A stretch of DNA of 64,000 nt from Sepiola atlantica (GCA_963556195.1 OY744516.1:38545278-38609277), one strand, 5' to 3'; positions 26,538-39,670 are shown, counted from the stretch's first letter. The notes: generated by a model from the letters alone, not told the origin. Numbers and translations: made by a program.

Positions 26538-26584
26538 ACACATTATAACTTATTTCGACCGTAACTAGGTCTCCTCGGATGTGT
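26538..26584 (-). ncRNA. hammerhead-ribozyme-like motif 3
   Basis: Minus strand: helix I strand ACACAT; core CCGAGGA; helix II GACC-TAGTTAC-GGTC; GAA; helix III ATA-AGT-TAT; cleavage position A (triplet ATA); and ATGTGT, which pairs perfectly with ACACAT over six bases. The layout is exactly that of a type I hammerhead. The core differs from CUGANGA at one important position (C for U at position 4), so this copy may be inactive. Helices I and II otherwise look intact. Confidence 0.6.
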
Positions 26585-26869
26585 TTCCAACCGCAATTCA
26601 AACCTAAATGAAAGAGCTTTAACACCTTTATATATCTAACAATAATTTTAAATTAAAGTAAAAATAAAGAATAAAATAAAAAATAAAAAGAATTGCACCG
26701 ATGTTCTATTTACTGATTGGTCTATATAATATAGGAAGGATAGGAAGGGGTGATTATGTTAATTAATATAGTAGGGTGGTGGCATTAGCGAAGTATAAAA
26801 ATATGTAGATTCAAAGTACAAAAATAAAATAGATTTCTTATATTTAAAAGAAGTTAATCCTCGATTCGT

Positions 26870-27070
26870 ATGAACCAGTGTACAGCCGTGTCGAACGGAT
26901 CTTATTTGGCCAACGAATACTAGGTTATTTTAAATATTTGGTCGGGGTTTTCTCGTAAGGGGAAGTATTTTTATGCCAGGTTGTTCTGACAAACGTTTGT
27001 ACAGAGAGGCCGAAGACACTCGAGGGTGGTGTCTAGTAAATAATTCAAACTCACTCTATATCTATGTGTG
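26870..27070 (-). repeat. copy of the 540-bp repeat family, reversed
   Basis: Read on the minus strand it matches unit B from about 23461 to 23650 (blocks CTCTCTGTACAA, ATACTTCCCC and AAATAAGATCC). It is a truncated copy without the second half. Confidence 0.6.
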
Positions 27071-28002
27071 TCGTTCTAAATCTATGTTAATGTGTCTGAA
27101 TTTATTTTTTATTTCTATTCATGTTTTTATCATGATTCGAATTCAAGGTTAACTATTTACAATACTACTGAAGAAAGCCTTAATTTTGATAGATAATTCG
27201 GATTGTATGTGATGATATTTACTTTAGCACTTTGACACAATCGTTAAGAAACCATCAACACCATTCGCTTATCTCGGTCGATTCTTGTACAGTAACCTCG
27301 CAACCACCAGGATATTAGTTTGCCAGTTTCACACTCGCTTGAGTGATCACCTGGAATTTGTGACATATTGGTCGAAATGTGTCTTCCCTTTTGGGATTCG
27401 AATCGTTCATTGGTTGATTGATAAAGAGTGACAGCTATGAAAATGATAGTTATCTTCTACAATTAAATGCTGAAAACAAAGTTTGCATTTCCTACAGGAT
27501 TAAAATGCTAGGGGTTGACTCACTTAAATAGTCTTTTGAATTGACGCTGAACGAAATAATGCCAGTCAATATGGTACTTGATATTGCAGTGCCATTCAAT
27601 AAAACAAGATCGATGTGTTCAGATATGGATATACTATATTAATAAGACCTGTAATAATTATGTCATGTTCATTGTTAGAATCATGCCTATTAAAACACGA
27701 TAATATTCTTACCTGAAAAAGATAACACAACGATATATCGCCTTTATTGTGTCAGCATCTCTAGAATTGGAAGCAAGAAGTATTCACAGTTATTAAATAA
27801 TAATATATACAATAGTCTAGGATAAATATAAAAATACACTTTGAAAATGCGAGTTTCTTGTATTTCCAATTTCGAATGAAATAATCTTGCTTATTATATA
27901 TACTGTATATATATAAATTATGGATTCAAAACATATTTTATTTGCTTTTGTCCAGTCTTAAAATATACAATGCAACACAAATATGCACATAATAAAAACA
28001 CG

Positions 28003-28005
<3 letters not shown>
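27071..28005. other. non-coding spacer
   Basis: A+T-rich. No gene or internal repeat recognised. Confidence 0.5.

Positions 28006-28060
<55 letters not shown>
28006..28060. repeat. (TA)n microsatellite
   Basis: TA run of about 55 bases. The adjoining 28061-28110 is rich in CACA/ATACA units. Confidence 0.95.
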
Positions 28061-28061
<1 letters not shown>

Positions 28062-30119
28062 GTGCACATAAATACATACACACACACATAGACACATACA
28101 TACATCCATATATGTAAATCCTATGTATCTGTCTCATGAACACATGAAGAAGCACTCCAACTGTTGTGTAAAGAAATCAACCAAATAATTTTGTATACGT
28201 GTTTGTAATGTAAATGTTATTAAAATTATTTTGAGGGCGAGAGATGGGGAACTATTTATTGACGCTGCATGGAAATTGTATGTATTCAACATTTAAAAAA
28301 AGGGAAAACATTGTAATCCGATATCTTAAAATTGTACACAATATTTGATAACATAAACGGAGAGTAGTAAGATAAGTCCATTATATCTGCGCATTTAGCG
28401 ATAAAGCGCGACAGACCAATGAAAAGGCATATTCAAACAACAACTGGACAGACTGACGAGAATGCTACTTCAAACTAAAGCTTGACATATCAAGTAATAT
28501 GTTATTTCAAAGTTTGGCTTGACAGACGGACAGATATACATGAATTGTTAGAGAGATGCATAGACGCATATATAATAAGATTCTTCTATCTAATCTACGC
28601 AGCAAACTGTTATTGCAAAATGAAGCGCGGTTAACGGTTCGACGGACAACGGTTCGGAAAAAGATGTGAGGACGCAACTTTCAATTTTACTCAAGCATTT
28701 TGCGAAAAAAAAATGACTATACTAGCTGTCGCCTGAGAGTTCAGTTAATTTAGTTTTAATATTTCATTAGGAATAGCGAAAATAATGCCAGAAGAATTGA
28801 TTTCTACGAAGGAATTAATTAAAATGACAAACTTGGTTTCTAAGTAACGGAAAACCATTCTAGTTGATGTAACTTAATCACTAAATTATGTTTGAAATAG
28901 ATTATTTGGTGTAATAAAGTTTCTTGTTTCACAAATATAATTCGTAAAATGACTGATTTTTTTCAGGAGAAACCGAAATGCATTCTAGTAGATATTATGT
29001 TATTCATAAATTCGTTTTTCATAATTATAGTATTGTTTCTACATAGTCATTATAATAATTTAATTACTTTATAATTAACCACCTGTATAAAAAAGAATTA
29101 GTCCCTTCCTTTTACCTAGGACAGAAAAGTGGGTAATCAACATGGTAGGAATTACTTTTCTGAACAATATACAGTTTCGCCACGCTGATGAGTAAATCGA
29201 AAATTGAACAGAAAAGCATTCGGACTCTATTCTTGAAAAATGCATCAATGATTTGTTGTTATCTATATTAAGGCCTGTAAATAACAAGAACTCGTTAATC
29301 CATTTATCAAGAATAGGGACTCAATTTGTTCTTACATCATGTAATTTTTGTTGCACTTGTTTATAATCAAAGTCATAAACTAACTATAAAAGAGTTCTTT
29401 CTCCGTGCCGAAAAATATCATCAGCAGTTATTATAGCTGCAACATGGAAAGTAATTTTGAACGACATCCTTCAATGTCCCTAGATTTTGTTGAAAATTCA
29501 GCTGCCACGAAAATGTTTGGGAAGAAAAGTGTAAGGTGTCTTCTCCTGCGAGCGCGATCACAAAATGCACTTCACTTTGTTCCCAGCCCAGAATGCACGG
29601 AATCAACACGAGTGAATACCTTTAGTGAACAATAAATCGATCATTTCAAAGTATATCTCTTAAAAGACGACATGTCTGACCCAGTTATGGACAATTGTAT
29701 TTGTCATTTTGTTTGATTTTATGTCCTTTACACTTTTTATTTATTGTTTGTTTATTTTCTTCTAAGAAAAGTAACACACAAAATATTATACCTAGTCAGA
29801 AGACACTCAGTTACTAACACATCTACGAACATATCTACTAGGGGCACAGTCTCAAATTACCGCGTTACTGTTATATTATGAGCGGCCCTGTATGCCTAAA
29901 AGCGTGTAGCTCCACTAGTTTTGATTGTTAGAGGGGTACACTTCGAGTTCAGTGCAGGTCAAGCTGACATGCATCGAAGTGTACCGTTATGAGTCAATCC
30001 TGTTTTTGAAAGACCATAACAAAGTTTCAAATTCGACACCGGCACAGACAACATCGGGTAAGAGAAGGTCAGAAAACATGAGTGAACGAAAATGCTTTTG
30101 CATGACTGTAACACGTGTA
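28061..30119. other. non-coding spacer with an old dispersed repeat
   Basis: 28390-28700 contains GACAGAC-rich phrases shared loosely with 9115-9310 and 31230-31385. Short frames at 29075-29287 and 29405-29635 lack known motifs. Confidence 0.45.
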
Positions 30120-30123
30120 GATC

Positions 30124-30474
30124 TGTGACGTCACTGCTTCTTTGTGAGAAACTAAAGTTTTTAAAATAGTGACGGTTTGGGAAGCGAGCCGGACGGTCGA
30201 TCTCTCTGTGGGTCCTCAAATGAAACAGAAGGGCTTTGGAAGTGAGAGCGTCAGGTCGACGATGTAATTGTTCATCGTAATGGCCGGATCTCGAAGCGAT
30301 CCAGCAGAAATCCCCGTGCATAGTCGCATCCCCCAGCGAGAAGGATGAATGAGAATCAAGCGAACGAATGGATAACACCTCCCGCAAGGAAGTCCAGAAT
30401 AAAAGACTTGAATCTCTCTGAGGAAAAATTGTCTCCGCGTTTGTCTTCTGCCTGTCTATAAAGTTGTATCCACA
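30124..30474. mobile_element. putative solo LTR
   Basis: A 351-base segment starts TGTGACGTCAC and ends TATCCACA, so its ends are inverted TGTG...CACA as in LTRs. GATC stands immediately on each side (30120-30123 and 30475-30478), compatible with a 4-base target-site duplication. The segment is richer in G+C than its surroundings and contains ATAAAAGACTT near the right part, a possible promoter or polyadenylation element. No internal gag or pol lies next to it, hence solo. The minus frame across it (29959-30480) has no known motif. An alternative is chance occurrence of a 4-base repeat. Confidence 0.55.
30126..30133. promoter_or_regulatory. CRE-like palindrome TGACGTCA
   Basis: A perfect 8-base cAMP-response-element palindrome at the start of the putative solo LTR, where LTR promoters often carry transcription-factor sites. 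Function is inferred only. Confidence 0.35.
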
Positions 30475-30669
30475 GATCAAAGATCACCAACATCGATCAC
30501 GGCCAGAGATACGCAATGGAAACCGACGGCACCAACGGCGATCACAACCAGACGACGAAAGAAAGTGTAAGGTAACTTTTTGTGCATCACATTTTTTGGG
30601 TCCTAATCTGTTAAACTTTGAAAGACTTAAAACTGAAAGAACTAAAGCAGAAAAAAACAAAGTGCACAA

Positions 30670-30900
30670 TGCTTAATTTGATATGTTTAACAAAACTATG
30701 TTTTAAAGTCAAATGTTTAATGTAAAGAGGAATGGTTAATTTAACGAACAATGTTTAATGAACTTTGTTTAATGAGAAATATTTTTAAAAAAGAACTATG
30801 TTTAAAAAGAAAAAATGTTTTAATAACAAGAAGTGTTTAAAAAGTAATAGGACTGGCAGTTTAAAGGCTTAAAAATGCCCTAAGGAAATGTGCCTTGAAA
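30670..30900. repeat. degenerate TGTTTAA-rich short repeats
   Basis: The phrase TGTTTAA or TGTTTTAA recurs about ten times at irregular 15-30 base spacing. It is low-complexity, with no coding potential. Confidence 0.6.
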
Positions 30901-33900
30901 ACGTGTTTAAAAAGTTTGAAAACGCTTCATAAACTTTCATATGATTTCATACGACTTCGTGTCGTTTTCGTATTGCTTTCGTATTATTATAAGCGTCAGA
31001 TACTTTAATTTTCATGTGTGTTATGTAACATTACTACTGGCTCGCAGCAGACGTAAACAAACAGGAAATAATACAACACTTTTTTGTAGCGGGTCGAAGG
31101 AAGTCTAATATTATCCATTTTTTCACAAACTTTAGACTTTTGAGAGGTCGAACCACTTTGGAAATATTAAATGGTCCAGAGCGTGTGTCAGATTAAAGTC
31201 AATATTTACTTGCCACATTTGTCGTTTTTTAATGTGGGGAAATTCTAGCTCCCTCAAAAGAATGAAGCATTTGTATCTGCTCGTTTAGAGACTGAAACGC
31301 TATTTCAAACGGAAGTGTTAGCGACCGACAGACGGACAGACGGACAGACGGACAGACTGACAGACGAGCCAGCTAATGGATGGACGGAGGAACGTAAAGT
31401 AGGTCGAGTTTTCATTTAAAATAAAATCAACTTACTTTTAGTAGGGAAAGTTTTGTATTGGTAGAATAAATACTTAAAGCAAAAATAGTCTCTTACTTGC
31501 ACCGTTATTTGAAAAAATGGCATCAAAGATCGTCTAAATAAATGTGCTGAAAACTCCTCTTTTTTAAAAACGTTTAGCCAACAAATAGGTTAGAAAATTC
31601 ATAAATTTGCATATTTAAACCAGAAAAGGTTGTTATGTTGTTTCATTAAAATAAAATGAATAAAAAAACAAACAAATAAAAGATAACTACAATTAAAAAT
31701 TGAAAATTAGCCCCGCCCCATCACCATCGAAAACTCCACCATTCTGCTTTTTACATTATTACTTAAGATGGAACAGTGATAACATTGTAAAAGATTAAAA
31801 GAACAGGTAATTATTTTTCTGTTATAAATGAGACAAAAAAGCTTCATATATGTATACGCCTGGGCTCAAATTCGGCCATCATTTGATTTAGAAAACACAA
31901 TTTTTATTATAACATCTCTCCAAAAAACATGATTGTCAGACCTGAAAATGTAACTTATCTTCAATTTAAAGTTATCGTGGTTAAGATTAACATATTGTAT
32001 TTAAGTGCTATATATAAGATTCCTTATAAGCAAATAAAACCCTCATTTACTGACACAACACCATTGCAAGTATATGATTGTGTCTTGCCTCAAACACATA
32101 CACTGATTGGGAAGCTTCTATTGTTAATTTGACTGTCGTTCAAACACTTTGAGAATGTGAGAGCAACGTCAGCTTTGTTCCATTCATGAGTGACTCCAAC
32201 ATTTCATCTTCAAAAATGCTTTAGTAAATGCCGGTTCAAAAACTCCACTTTGCAAAGGTTAAATAAATCATACTAATTATTGGCTTGACAATTGATGGTT
32301 TTACTTCACATTTTGTCATCACACTATACAAACAGGCAGTTTACACGTACAAGAAGGGATGCCAAACAGTGTATCTAGCTTTTGCTGTAAATGTTTTTCC
32401 TGTGATGCAAGGAGAGATTTACTATTTATCTGTTTAGTTTTTTGCTACCATATGAAGTCAACTTTACCTACAATAGACTTTTCATTTAATAAAAATAAAC
32501 GAAGGTTAACTGCCTTCCAAATGCTATTAGTGTAGGAAAAGCAAATTTTGTCAAGTCTGAACATGCATTGATAAGAGAAAAGCTGTATTGAATAACTTGT
32601 CAAAATAGGGGTTTCTGTTTTATCTAATGGGCAGGTGGTCCTGGAAATTGTTCGGCATCATTACTGCGAGTAGAAATTGTGGTGCGTATTTTTGGAACCA
32701 TTTTTATTGAAAAATATATTGTACGATATTATCAGAAGTTATACAAATTGAATGAATATTTATAGATTAAAATTGAAAATAAAAATTAAATAATATAAAA
32801 TTAATCCATTTTGTTAACCGTTATCCTGGAGTGGCTTTTAGCCTTAATGACAGATTAGTAGAAGAAAATCAAATTTAAAAATGAAAAATTACCAGCCATT
32901 AATTTATTTCTTCATAATTAAAAAATAGGTTTGATTAGAATATACATAATAAACCCGCGTGAAAATGAATTAAAAGCAATAACTTTTAAAATAAATGATT
33001 ACACACACCTTTTATTTTAGTAATTAAGTCTCTATTTACTTGCCTCCACAAAAAGTCAGACTTAAATACAAAGTGGGCTTTTAATTTGGGAATAAAGCGA
33101 GGAAGCTGAATTCAGAAAAAAATTAATTGCTTATCTCTTTCACTGACCGAGGACAGAACATCGGATTTTAAAGAATGAAAACAATAACATTGAAAATATA
33201 AATGAATTAAACCAGTGCTTATTTAACCATTTAAAAATAATTAAATCTATTTTAATTAAAAAAAACTAATTAAAATGTTGTCCTATGAAATAATTCCACG
33301 GGAAAAGCTCTGTGAATAGAAAATAAACTTACAACAGTCATTAATAAGCTTATTTCTTTATATATAAGTACCTACTTAATTGCGTTCGCACGAGGGTAGA
33401 GTTAAACACAAAGTCTGTTTCTTAATGTGTGGAAAATACATCTCTCCCAAAAGAGAAACGTTTGATTGGAACAAAAAAATCCTTAGTCTAGCAGGATCTC
33501 ATTGACTGATCAACGATAGAACAGATATACATTAAAAATTTTCAGAATGAGAAACAATGACATTTAAAATTGAACCAAATTACGACAATGCTTGTTAAAA
33601 GAGTTTTTTTAATATTTAACTCAAATACACTTTATAAAAACATTTTGACCCTCCCTCACTTAAAAATTCACCCAAAATTCAGAAAATAAACCAATTTTAA
33701 TGAAATGTTCAGTATTCATTAATCAATGATCACGTAATATAATGAAATCATTTTTTTTTTAAATCTTCGTGAAAATATATTATTTCTTGAAAACAAAATA
33801 AACTTTTACTAAAGTGATATTTTTATTTATTAATAAACAAAATGCATGGATTTTTTTCATGAAAATAAAGCACTGTAGATGTGTAAAATTCAATTTTCTC

Positions 33901-33956
33901 TTTAATTATTTCGTATATATTACGAAAAAGATCTCTAAATTCTGTGTTCTATGTTT
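30901..33956. other. long A+T-rich spacer
   Basis: No gene recognised. 31320-31375 holds several CAGACGGA units. The stretches 33040-33130 and 33370-33480 resemble each other loosely (ACACAAAGT, then a TTAATGTG or TTAATTTG block) and also 31210-31290, suggesting old copies of one repeat. Confidence 0.5.
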
Positions 33957-33996
33957 ATCGAGTTATAGTGATTTAATTAAATCACTATAACTCGAT
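33957..33996. repeat. perfect 40-bp palindrome
   Basis: ATCGAGTTATAGTGATTTAA is followed at once by its exact reverse complement, with no spacer. Pairing can extend one more base outward. Expected to extrude as a cruciform or fold as a hairpin. Confidence 0.95.
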
Positions 33997-34714
33997 ACAC
34001 ATTTAATTTCTTGAATTGGAGATGTTGTCATTGAATAAAGCATTGTTTAATCAATATTTTCACAAAAAAATAATATAATTACAAAAATATTTCATGTGAT
34101 TTTAATGGTAAGAGTTTCTGGGAAAATATAAAATGCAATACAATTATATTTCACTTTCGCACATGAATGTGTCATCATCAACGTAAGAAATGTTTTTATA
34201 ACATTGAAAATAAACAAAAAAAGTAAAAATTGGAGAATCAGGATCAATAAGAAAAAAAACTTAAACAAATTGAATAATTTCTACGAACGATTGACTTGGA
34301 GAGCTATGGTGGACCTGTTCTGTAATAAACAGGTGGGATAAGCTCACCAGCACCACTCACTCCCGCCACACCGTCCTCAAAATGTTATTTTCGAAGACTT
34401 AACAATTTCGTTAATTTCACAATTCATCGTCAGTTATTTGGAAAGATAAAACGTAAGTTTTAATACATTTTGTCATTTTTTCATTAATAAATATTATTTA
34501 AAAAGTTTAACATAATTATTTATTAATAAATAAATAAAATTTTGATATCATATTTTCTTTCAAAATTGAATTCTATTTATTTATTAATAACTAATTTTTA
34601 ATGTTTTAACATTTTTCAATGAATATTGTTAGTGTATTTATTGACTTTAATTAACTTTTTCATACTTAAAATAATAAAAAATAGTCTTTTAGCTTTATTT
34701 TAAAATAATTCATG

Positions 34715-34822
34715 TAATTTATTGTTACGACACATGTAAGAATTTCTTACATGTACCGTAACAATAAATTAGTTAATGATTTTTTAAGAATTAATGTAAT
34801 AAGAAATTACATCAATTCTTAA
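34715..34822. repeat. two adjacent near-perfect palindromes
   Basis: The first (34715-34771) has arms of about 28 bases containing ATTTATTGTTACG and ACATGTAAGAA with two mismatches. The second (34784-34822) has 17-base arms (TTAAGAATTAATGTAAT) with one mismatch and a 5-base loop. They lie 12 bases apart and 0.7 kb from the perfect palindrome at 33957. Confidence 0.9.
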
Positions 34823-36244
34823 AGAATAAATAGAGTAATGTAATTGTTCAAGATTTTAATCAATCATAATGTAAAAATAATTAATAAAGGTTACGCAGGT
34901 CGTAACATAAAAATAAAAATAAATAAATATTACTGCAAACGAGTTTTCCATACTTTTAGATTTTGTAGCCATATTTTCTGTTTACAATAATAACACAACG
35001 AAAACATGTCCGGCACCTAACTTTCACTTTTTTTTTTGATAATCAAGCAATTTTTGTAATTCACTCTCTAAAGACTGTAATCTAATAATTATCTTTGAAA
35101 CAGTTCCAGAAAACTGATAGTTACCTTTCCAGCGAATTTTAAACATGTTTTATTGAATCTGCAGTTTTAACTGATTTGTTTGTTGTTTTCGCCGTTTTGA
35201 TAACATTTTTCATTCCAAATCGTTCTCAAAAAGATATGAACATTTTTATCTTTGAAACACAATCAAAAGTTAAACGAACACTACTTTAAAACATTAGGAA
35301 AATACACTTTTAAGAACTATAGTGAGTACAAGCGACGGACTTTTTTGCACGTGCGTAATATTTTCGGAAGGGAACGCACACTCCGTTGAAGGTGCCAAGT
35401 GCAAACTGTTCACGGTTAGTGTCCGTTATGTATGGTTTCCAGCGATAGTTGTATGTGGAAAGGGAAACAGCGATTAATGCAGAAATGTTCGTTCGCTAAT
35501 AAAGAATAAATCGATCGAAGTTGCGGAGAAAGGGAAAGCATTATGCGATGTATTTACTGCAGGAAATGGGAAGGGTATGACTGGGGGACACAGGAAAAAT
35601 ATCGAGAAAAATAAACAAAATGGAATGGTGGAAAACATGATATGATATCAGAGAGACGGACGGGAAAACATCTTTAGATCTTATAGTGATATTGATTCTT
35701 AACGGAATTAGGCGAAGAGAGAAGCAATAATGTTGGGTTGTTTGTCAAGCAAAGTCTTCATGAATAAAAGTAGAAAAATATGAAAAGGGAGTCGGCAAAA
35801 AAGGGCACATGATAAACAAGCAATAATAAAATCTATAATAGTGTGGCAGTAATAGTGTGACTAATTAGAGAATGAAAAATATTGCATTAGATGAGAGAGA
35901 GAGGGAATGAGAAAAATGAAAATAAATGAAGCCGACTTAATATAAAATAGTTTGAAAGAGTCACTGTGTTTGTAGAGAATATTGACTTGTCTGAAATAGG
36001 GCAGGCAATACCAAAGTCATCAAATGGTGATTGCCTGGAAAGATAGAGAGAGAAAGAGAAAAAAAGGAATAGAGAGATAGAGAGGGAGAGATAAATAAAT
36101 TCAGCAATTAAATAAAAATAGTAATAGCTTATGAATAAAATATTAATATGAGATTAAACGTAGAGAAAAGTAAACATGTATATAGATAGACAAATATAAA
36201 TAAAATAGATGAATAATATAGGTTGAAATATAAATATAGATTTA
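34823..36244. other. non-coding spacer
   Basis: A+T-rich, becoming A- and G-rich towards 36100 (GAGAG stretches at 35890-36090). No gene recognised. Confidence 0.5.
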
Positions 36245-36960
36245 TAACAAATTAGTCAATACGTACCTGTCATAAATAATAAAACAATAACTTTTAGGCA
36301 ACATTCGATTTTATTACTCAACATAGTCTCTTTCTCGAGTGATACGCTGATCTCAACGCTTATCTAACAATTCGAATAATTTTTTCTATAACGATGTATT
36401 TGACCCCTCAATAAATACGATGAACAAAATATCTCATGCATCCCAAAATACGGAGGCCAAAGACTTCCTTGCTGATGTTTGCGTCATTGGTTTCTTTGGA
36501 CGGGTTTCACCTGTTGCTGTTGACGCAGGTAGCTGTCGGTTTCACTCAGGAGTGAAGTGGTGAATTCATGTTTCATCCATTCTTACATTTTAGCTTTTTA
36601 CCGACGCAGCACTAACTTTAAACACAACTTCCCATCAACAAACGTTAATGCTAATAAGAAACCTGAAAGTATGATAACTCATCTTCTATCTCCAGAAACT
36701 TAAATGCACGATCAGCAAACGAGTTTGTGGATTTGTTTATGTTTTCTGGGACAACTGCTTTAAATTCAGCATTATTTTTGTCTTTAAAGTTAACATAACC
36801 GCTTTTTCTGACGAAACCGTTTTTGATTTACACTTATGAAGCCATTGCTTTGCTTCAACATTGTTTGCTCCATCATAAAGTAATGCTTTATCAATACACT
36901 AAATACACTTTTTTCTATTGTTTTGAAAATTTGAAACGGTAGTTTCACTTGAATAACTGT
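36245..36960 (-). mobile_element. mariner-like transposon relic, copy 1
   Basis: Minus-strand mariner transposase remnants. The C terminus near 36300-36390 reads ELLDKR...DQRITRERDYVE in one frame. The region around 36440-36590 corresponds to the segment following the first catalytic Asp, and 36640-36900 gives N-terminal pieces (PENINKSTNSF, RAFKFLEIEDEL). The second and third catalytic Asp regions are missing, so there is an internal deletion. The left end (GTACCTGTCATAAATAATAAAAC) parallels the left end of copy 2 at about 47790. It is heavily decayed. Confidence 0.7.
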
Positions 36961-37109
36961 AATTTATGAACTAATAATTAGTTTAGGCTCCAATTGTATA
37001 CGTGTAATTTGACGTTAGTTCTTTATAAAAATCATATGGCTTTTTATTATTGATTGCATCTATATTTCAACCGCGGTACGTATTAAGTGAGGTGTTATAT
37101 GTCGTAATA

Positions 37110-37664
37110 GTTACATAATTATGCCAAGTGAGTTACACAGAAATGTTTGTATTTCTGGATTGTAGTGCATCAAAGATAATTCAGATGTGAGGATATTTTT
37201 GATATTTTCAAATCCCTCTTTGCATAATGACGTCCGATCTTTTTCTTTTTCAATAGCTCATTTAGTGAATGTTTGGAATAAACACATTATAATCATTTAG
37301 TAAAGCGAGAACACTTTGTAGTGACGATACGTTTTCCGAGACCGGTATATTCTTAATCACGCTACATCGCTCTGGTCTTCTAACATCTTTGACGAATATA
37401 TACTATTTATTTCATGAAAAACTCGCACTTTCTCTCCTTCAATTTAAATCTATAGTCCTGAATGATCTGATATACTTCGCGTACATGAGATTTGTATTGC
37501 TCGGTGCTTTTACTTATAATTAGAATCTCATCTAGGTAGGGTGTCGAAAATTCCAGCCCGCTCAGTAATGTGCCCATTAGTTGTTGAAAAATAGCTGGTG
37601 CAACCTTAACCCAAAATGGTAATCGTTCGAATTTGTACGATTCTTCTATGAGTATTTATAAATA
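37110..37664 (-). pseudogene. Gypsy reverse-transcriptase region, copy 1 (left part)
   Basis: Minus-strand pol segment that aligns with 50200-50770 of copy 2, for example GTAGTGACGATACGTTTTCC in both and TCATCTAnGTAGG at the YxDD region. It is cut at 37664 by a LINE insertion and resumes at about 40001. The RNase H and integrase parts present in copy 2 are absent here. Stops in every frame. Confidence 0.7.
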
Positions 37665-38113
37665 GTAGATTTTTTTAAAACATAGTTCACCACAGACAAG
37701 ACAGACTGCCACTGTAGACGTAAGGGGCTACTGAGAAGAAAGAAAAAGGAGAAGGTTGGGGGGGGGTCAACCTAAATTGGATCTGCGCAGCGAGATGTCT
37801 GTTTACATTAGTTTTAAATTACTGCATGTCAGTACCGCTGGGGAAACATGGGGCAAGGAGGGAGTTCCAGATACCAACAGCACTAGGAAAGTGCTATTTG
37901 AGTAGAAGGCTCTCTGGCATCTGGGGACCTCCACAGTGAATGGATGGGATTTAGTCGATTGTCCAGTTGGTCTAGTGAACTTACGACGAGGGGGCACAAG
38001 AGCAGCCAATTCATCAGAGCACAACCCATTGAAGTATTTGTAAAACAAGCACAAGGATGCAACATTGCGGCGATTGGACAGGGACTGGAGATTGGTTGAC
38101 AGTGAGGGACCTA

Positions 38114-39118
38114 TTAGGTTGGCGACTTTTTTTTGACCTTGTCACGGAGGGAGAGACTAGTAGATGATGCGCCAGCCCAGATGTGACAACAATACTCCAT
38201 GCATGGGCGGATGGTGGCTTTGTAGAGATACAGGATAATGTCAGGTGTGAGGAGATTACTAGCACGGTAGAGGGAGCCAACCTTCTTTGCGGCAGCCTTG
38301 GCAATGTCTTCAATGTATTTTTTCCAATTCATGTTACTTGTGAAGGTCAGACCGAGGAGTTTGAATGATGAACTCTCAGGTAGGGTGTTATTTGCCATGA
38401 CAATCGGTGGTTCGAGCGGTTTCTTGTAGTTATTGAAGGAAAGAAGCTTTGTCTTTGCGGCATTAAAAGTTACCAACCATTTATGACCCAAATTCACAAC
38501 AGCCTTGGAGTCATTTTCTAAGGATTCAGCCATTCCCTCGGATATGATCGCGTCTGTTTTGCCAACATGGCGAGAGTAAAGCGTGGTGTCGTCAGCAAAT
38601 AAACCAATCTCAGACTCTATGTCATCAGGGAGATTGTTTATATAGATCAGGAACAATAAACGTCCAAGTATAGATCCTTGGGGTACACCAGCATTTATGT
38701 CATGTTGCTTAGATGAACGGCCATCGATGACAACCTGGATTTTTCTTTTGGTTAGGAAGGATCTAATTATATTAAGTAATTGCCAAGTAATACCATATGA
38801 GCGTATTTTCAGTAGAAGCCCTTTGTGCCAAACTTTGCCAAAGGCCTTGGATATATCAAGTGCTTCTGCCCTAGCTTCTCCTGCCTTGTCGAGTGTATGA
38901 TACATGCGTTCAGAGATGACCGTTAGGATGTCTGCAGTAGATCGTGCTTGTCTAAATCCATACTGGGGGTCAGATAGAAGTTTAGCATTAACTAAGTGCC
39001 GTACTATCGCTAGATTGATTAAGGATTCAAATAGTTTAGCAAAGATCGGCAGTAGGCTGAGTGGGCGGTAGTTCAGAGGATCGGTTCTATTCCCAGAATT
39101 CTTGTAGACTGGTACCAC
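38114..39118 (-). pseudogene. LINE reverse transcriptase, 334-codon open frame
   Basis: The longest plausible protein frame of the window. It carries NYRPLSLLPIFAKLFE, YGFRQARSTAD, ALDISKAFGKVWH (the last Asp of the usual FDKVW is Gly), DINAGVPQGSILG, the catalytic GLFADDTTLYSRH, and KTKLLSF, followed by CTIRPCMEYCCHIW-type C-terminal sequence. Its product would copy LINE RNA at the target. The frame ends in KVKKKSPT near a run of T at 38126-38135, where a frame change separates it from the remaining C-terminal region (38313-37803). The endonuclease is missing, so it could not transpose alone. It is better preserved than copy 1. Confidence 0.85.
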
Positions 39119-39670
39119 AGAGGCAATTTTCCAGCTATCGGGGAAGCAAGATTCAGCAAGGTATTTGTTGTAGAGTTTGGTGAGGGCAGGGGCCAGTTCA
39201 GCAGAGCATTTCTTTATTACTATTACAGGTATAAGATCAGGCCCACAAGCTTTGGAGGTGTCAAGGGTTTTATGATGTCTCTGACCTGGGATGGGGTGAT
39301 TCCCAGGTTATCGTGTGGCTTCGGTCCGCAAAGGGAATTTGGGGAGGGGGTGGTTATCTGAGTCCAAAGTGAGTTAGAAGCGAAACGTTGGGCAAGTAGT
39401 TCGGCCTCATCAGTGGCCGTGCAAACGACATCATTGTGGGTTAATAGTGGGGGAATCGTTGATTGACCATTGTTCATTACACTAGTGTAGATTTTCCAGA
39501 AACCACGAGTGCCTAGTTTCTGTGACTGAATGCGTTTTTTGGTCAACTAGTTAAATCTTCTCTTTGTTTCAACTATAACGGTCTTGCAATTATTTCTTGA
39601 CTCCATAAATTTATGTCTATTAGTAGCTGACGTATAGCGGCCGAATTTACGAAATGCTTGTTGCCTTTCA

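Noticed and set aside
29959..30480. 173-codon minus-strand frame as a possible exon
   Set aside because: It coincides with the TGTG...CACA segment flanked by GATC, which fits an LTR better. No family motif is seen in the translation.
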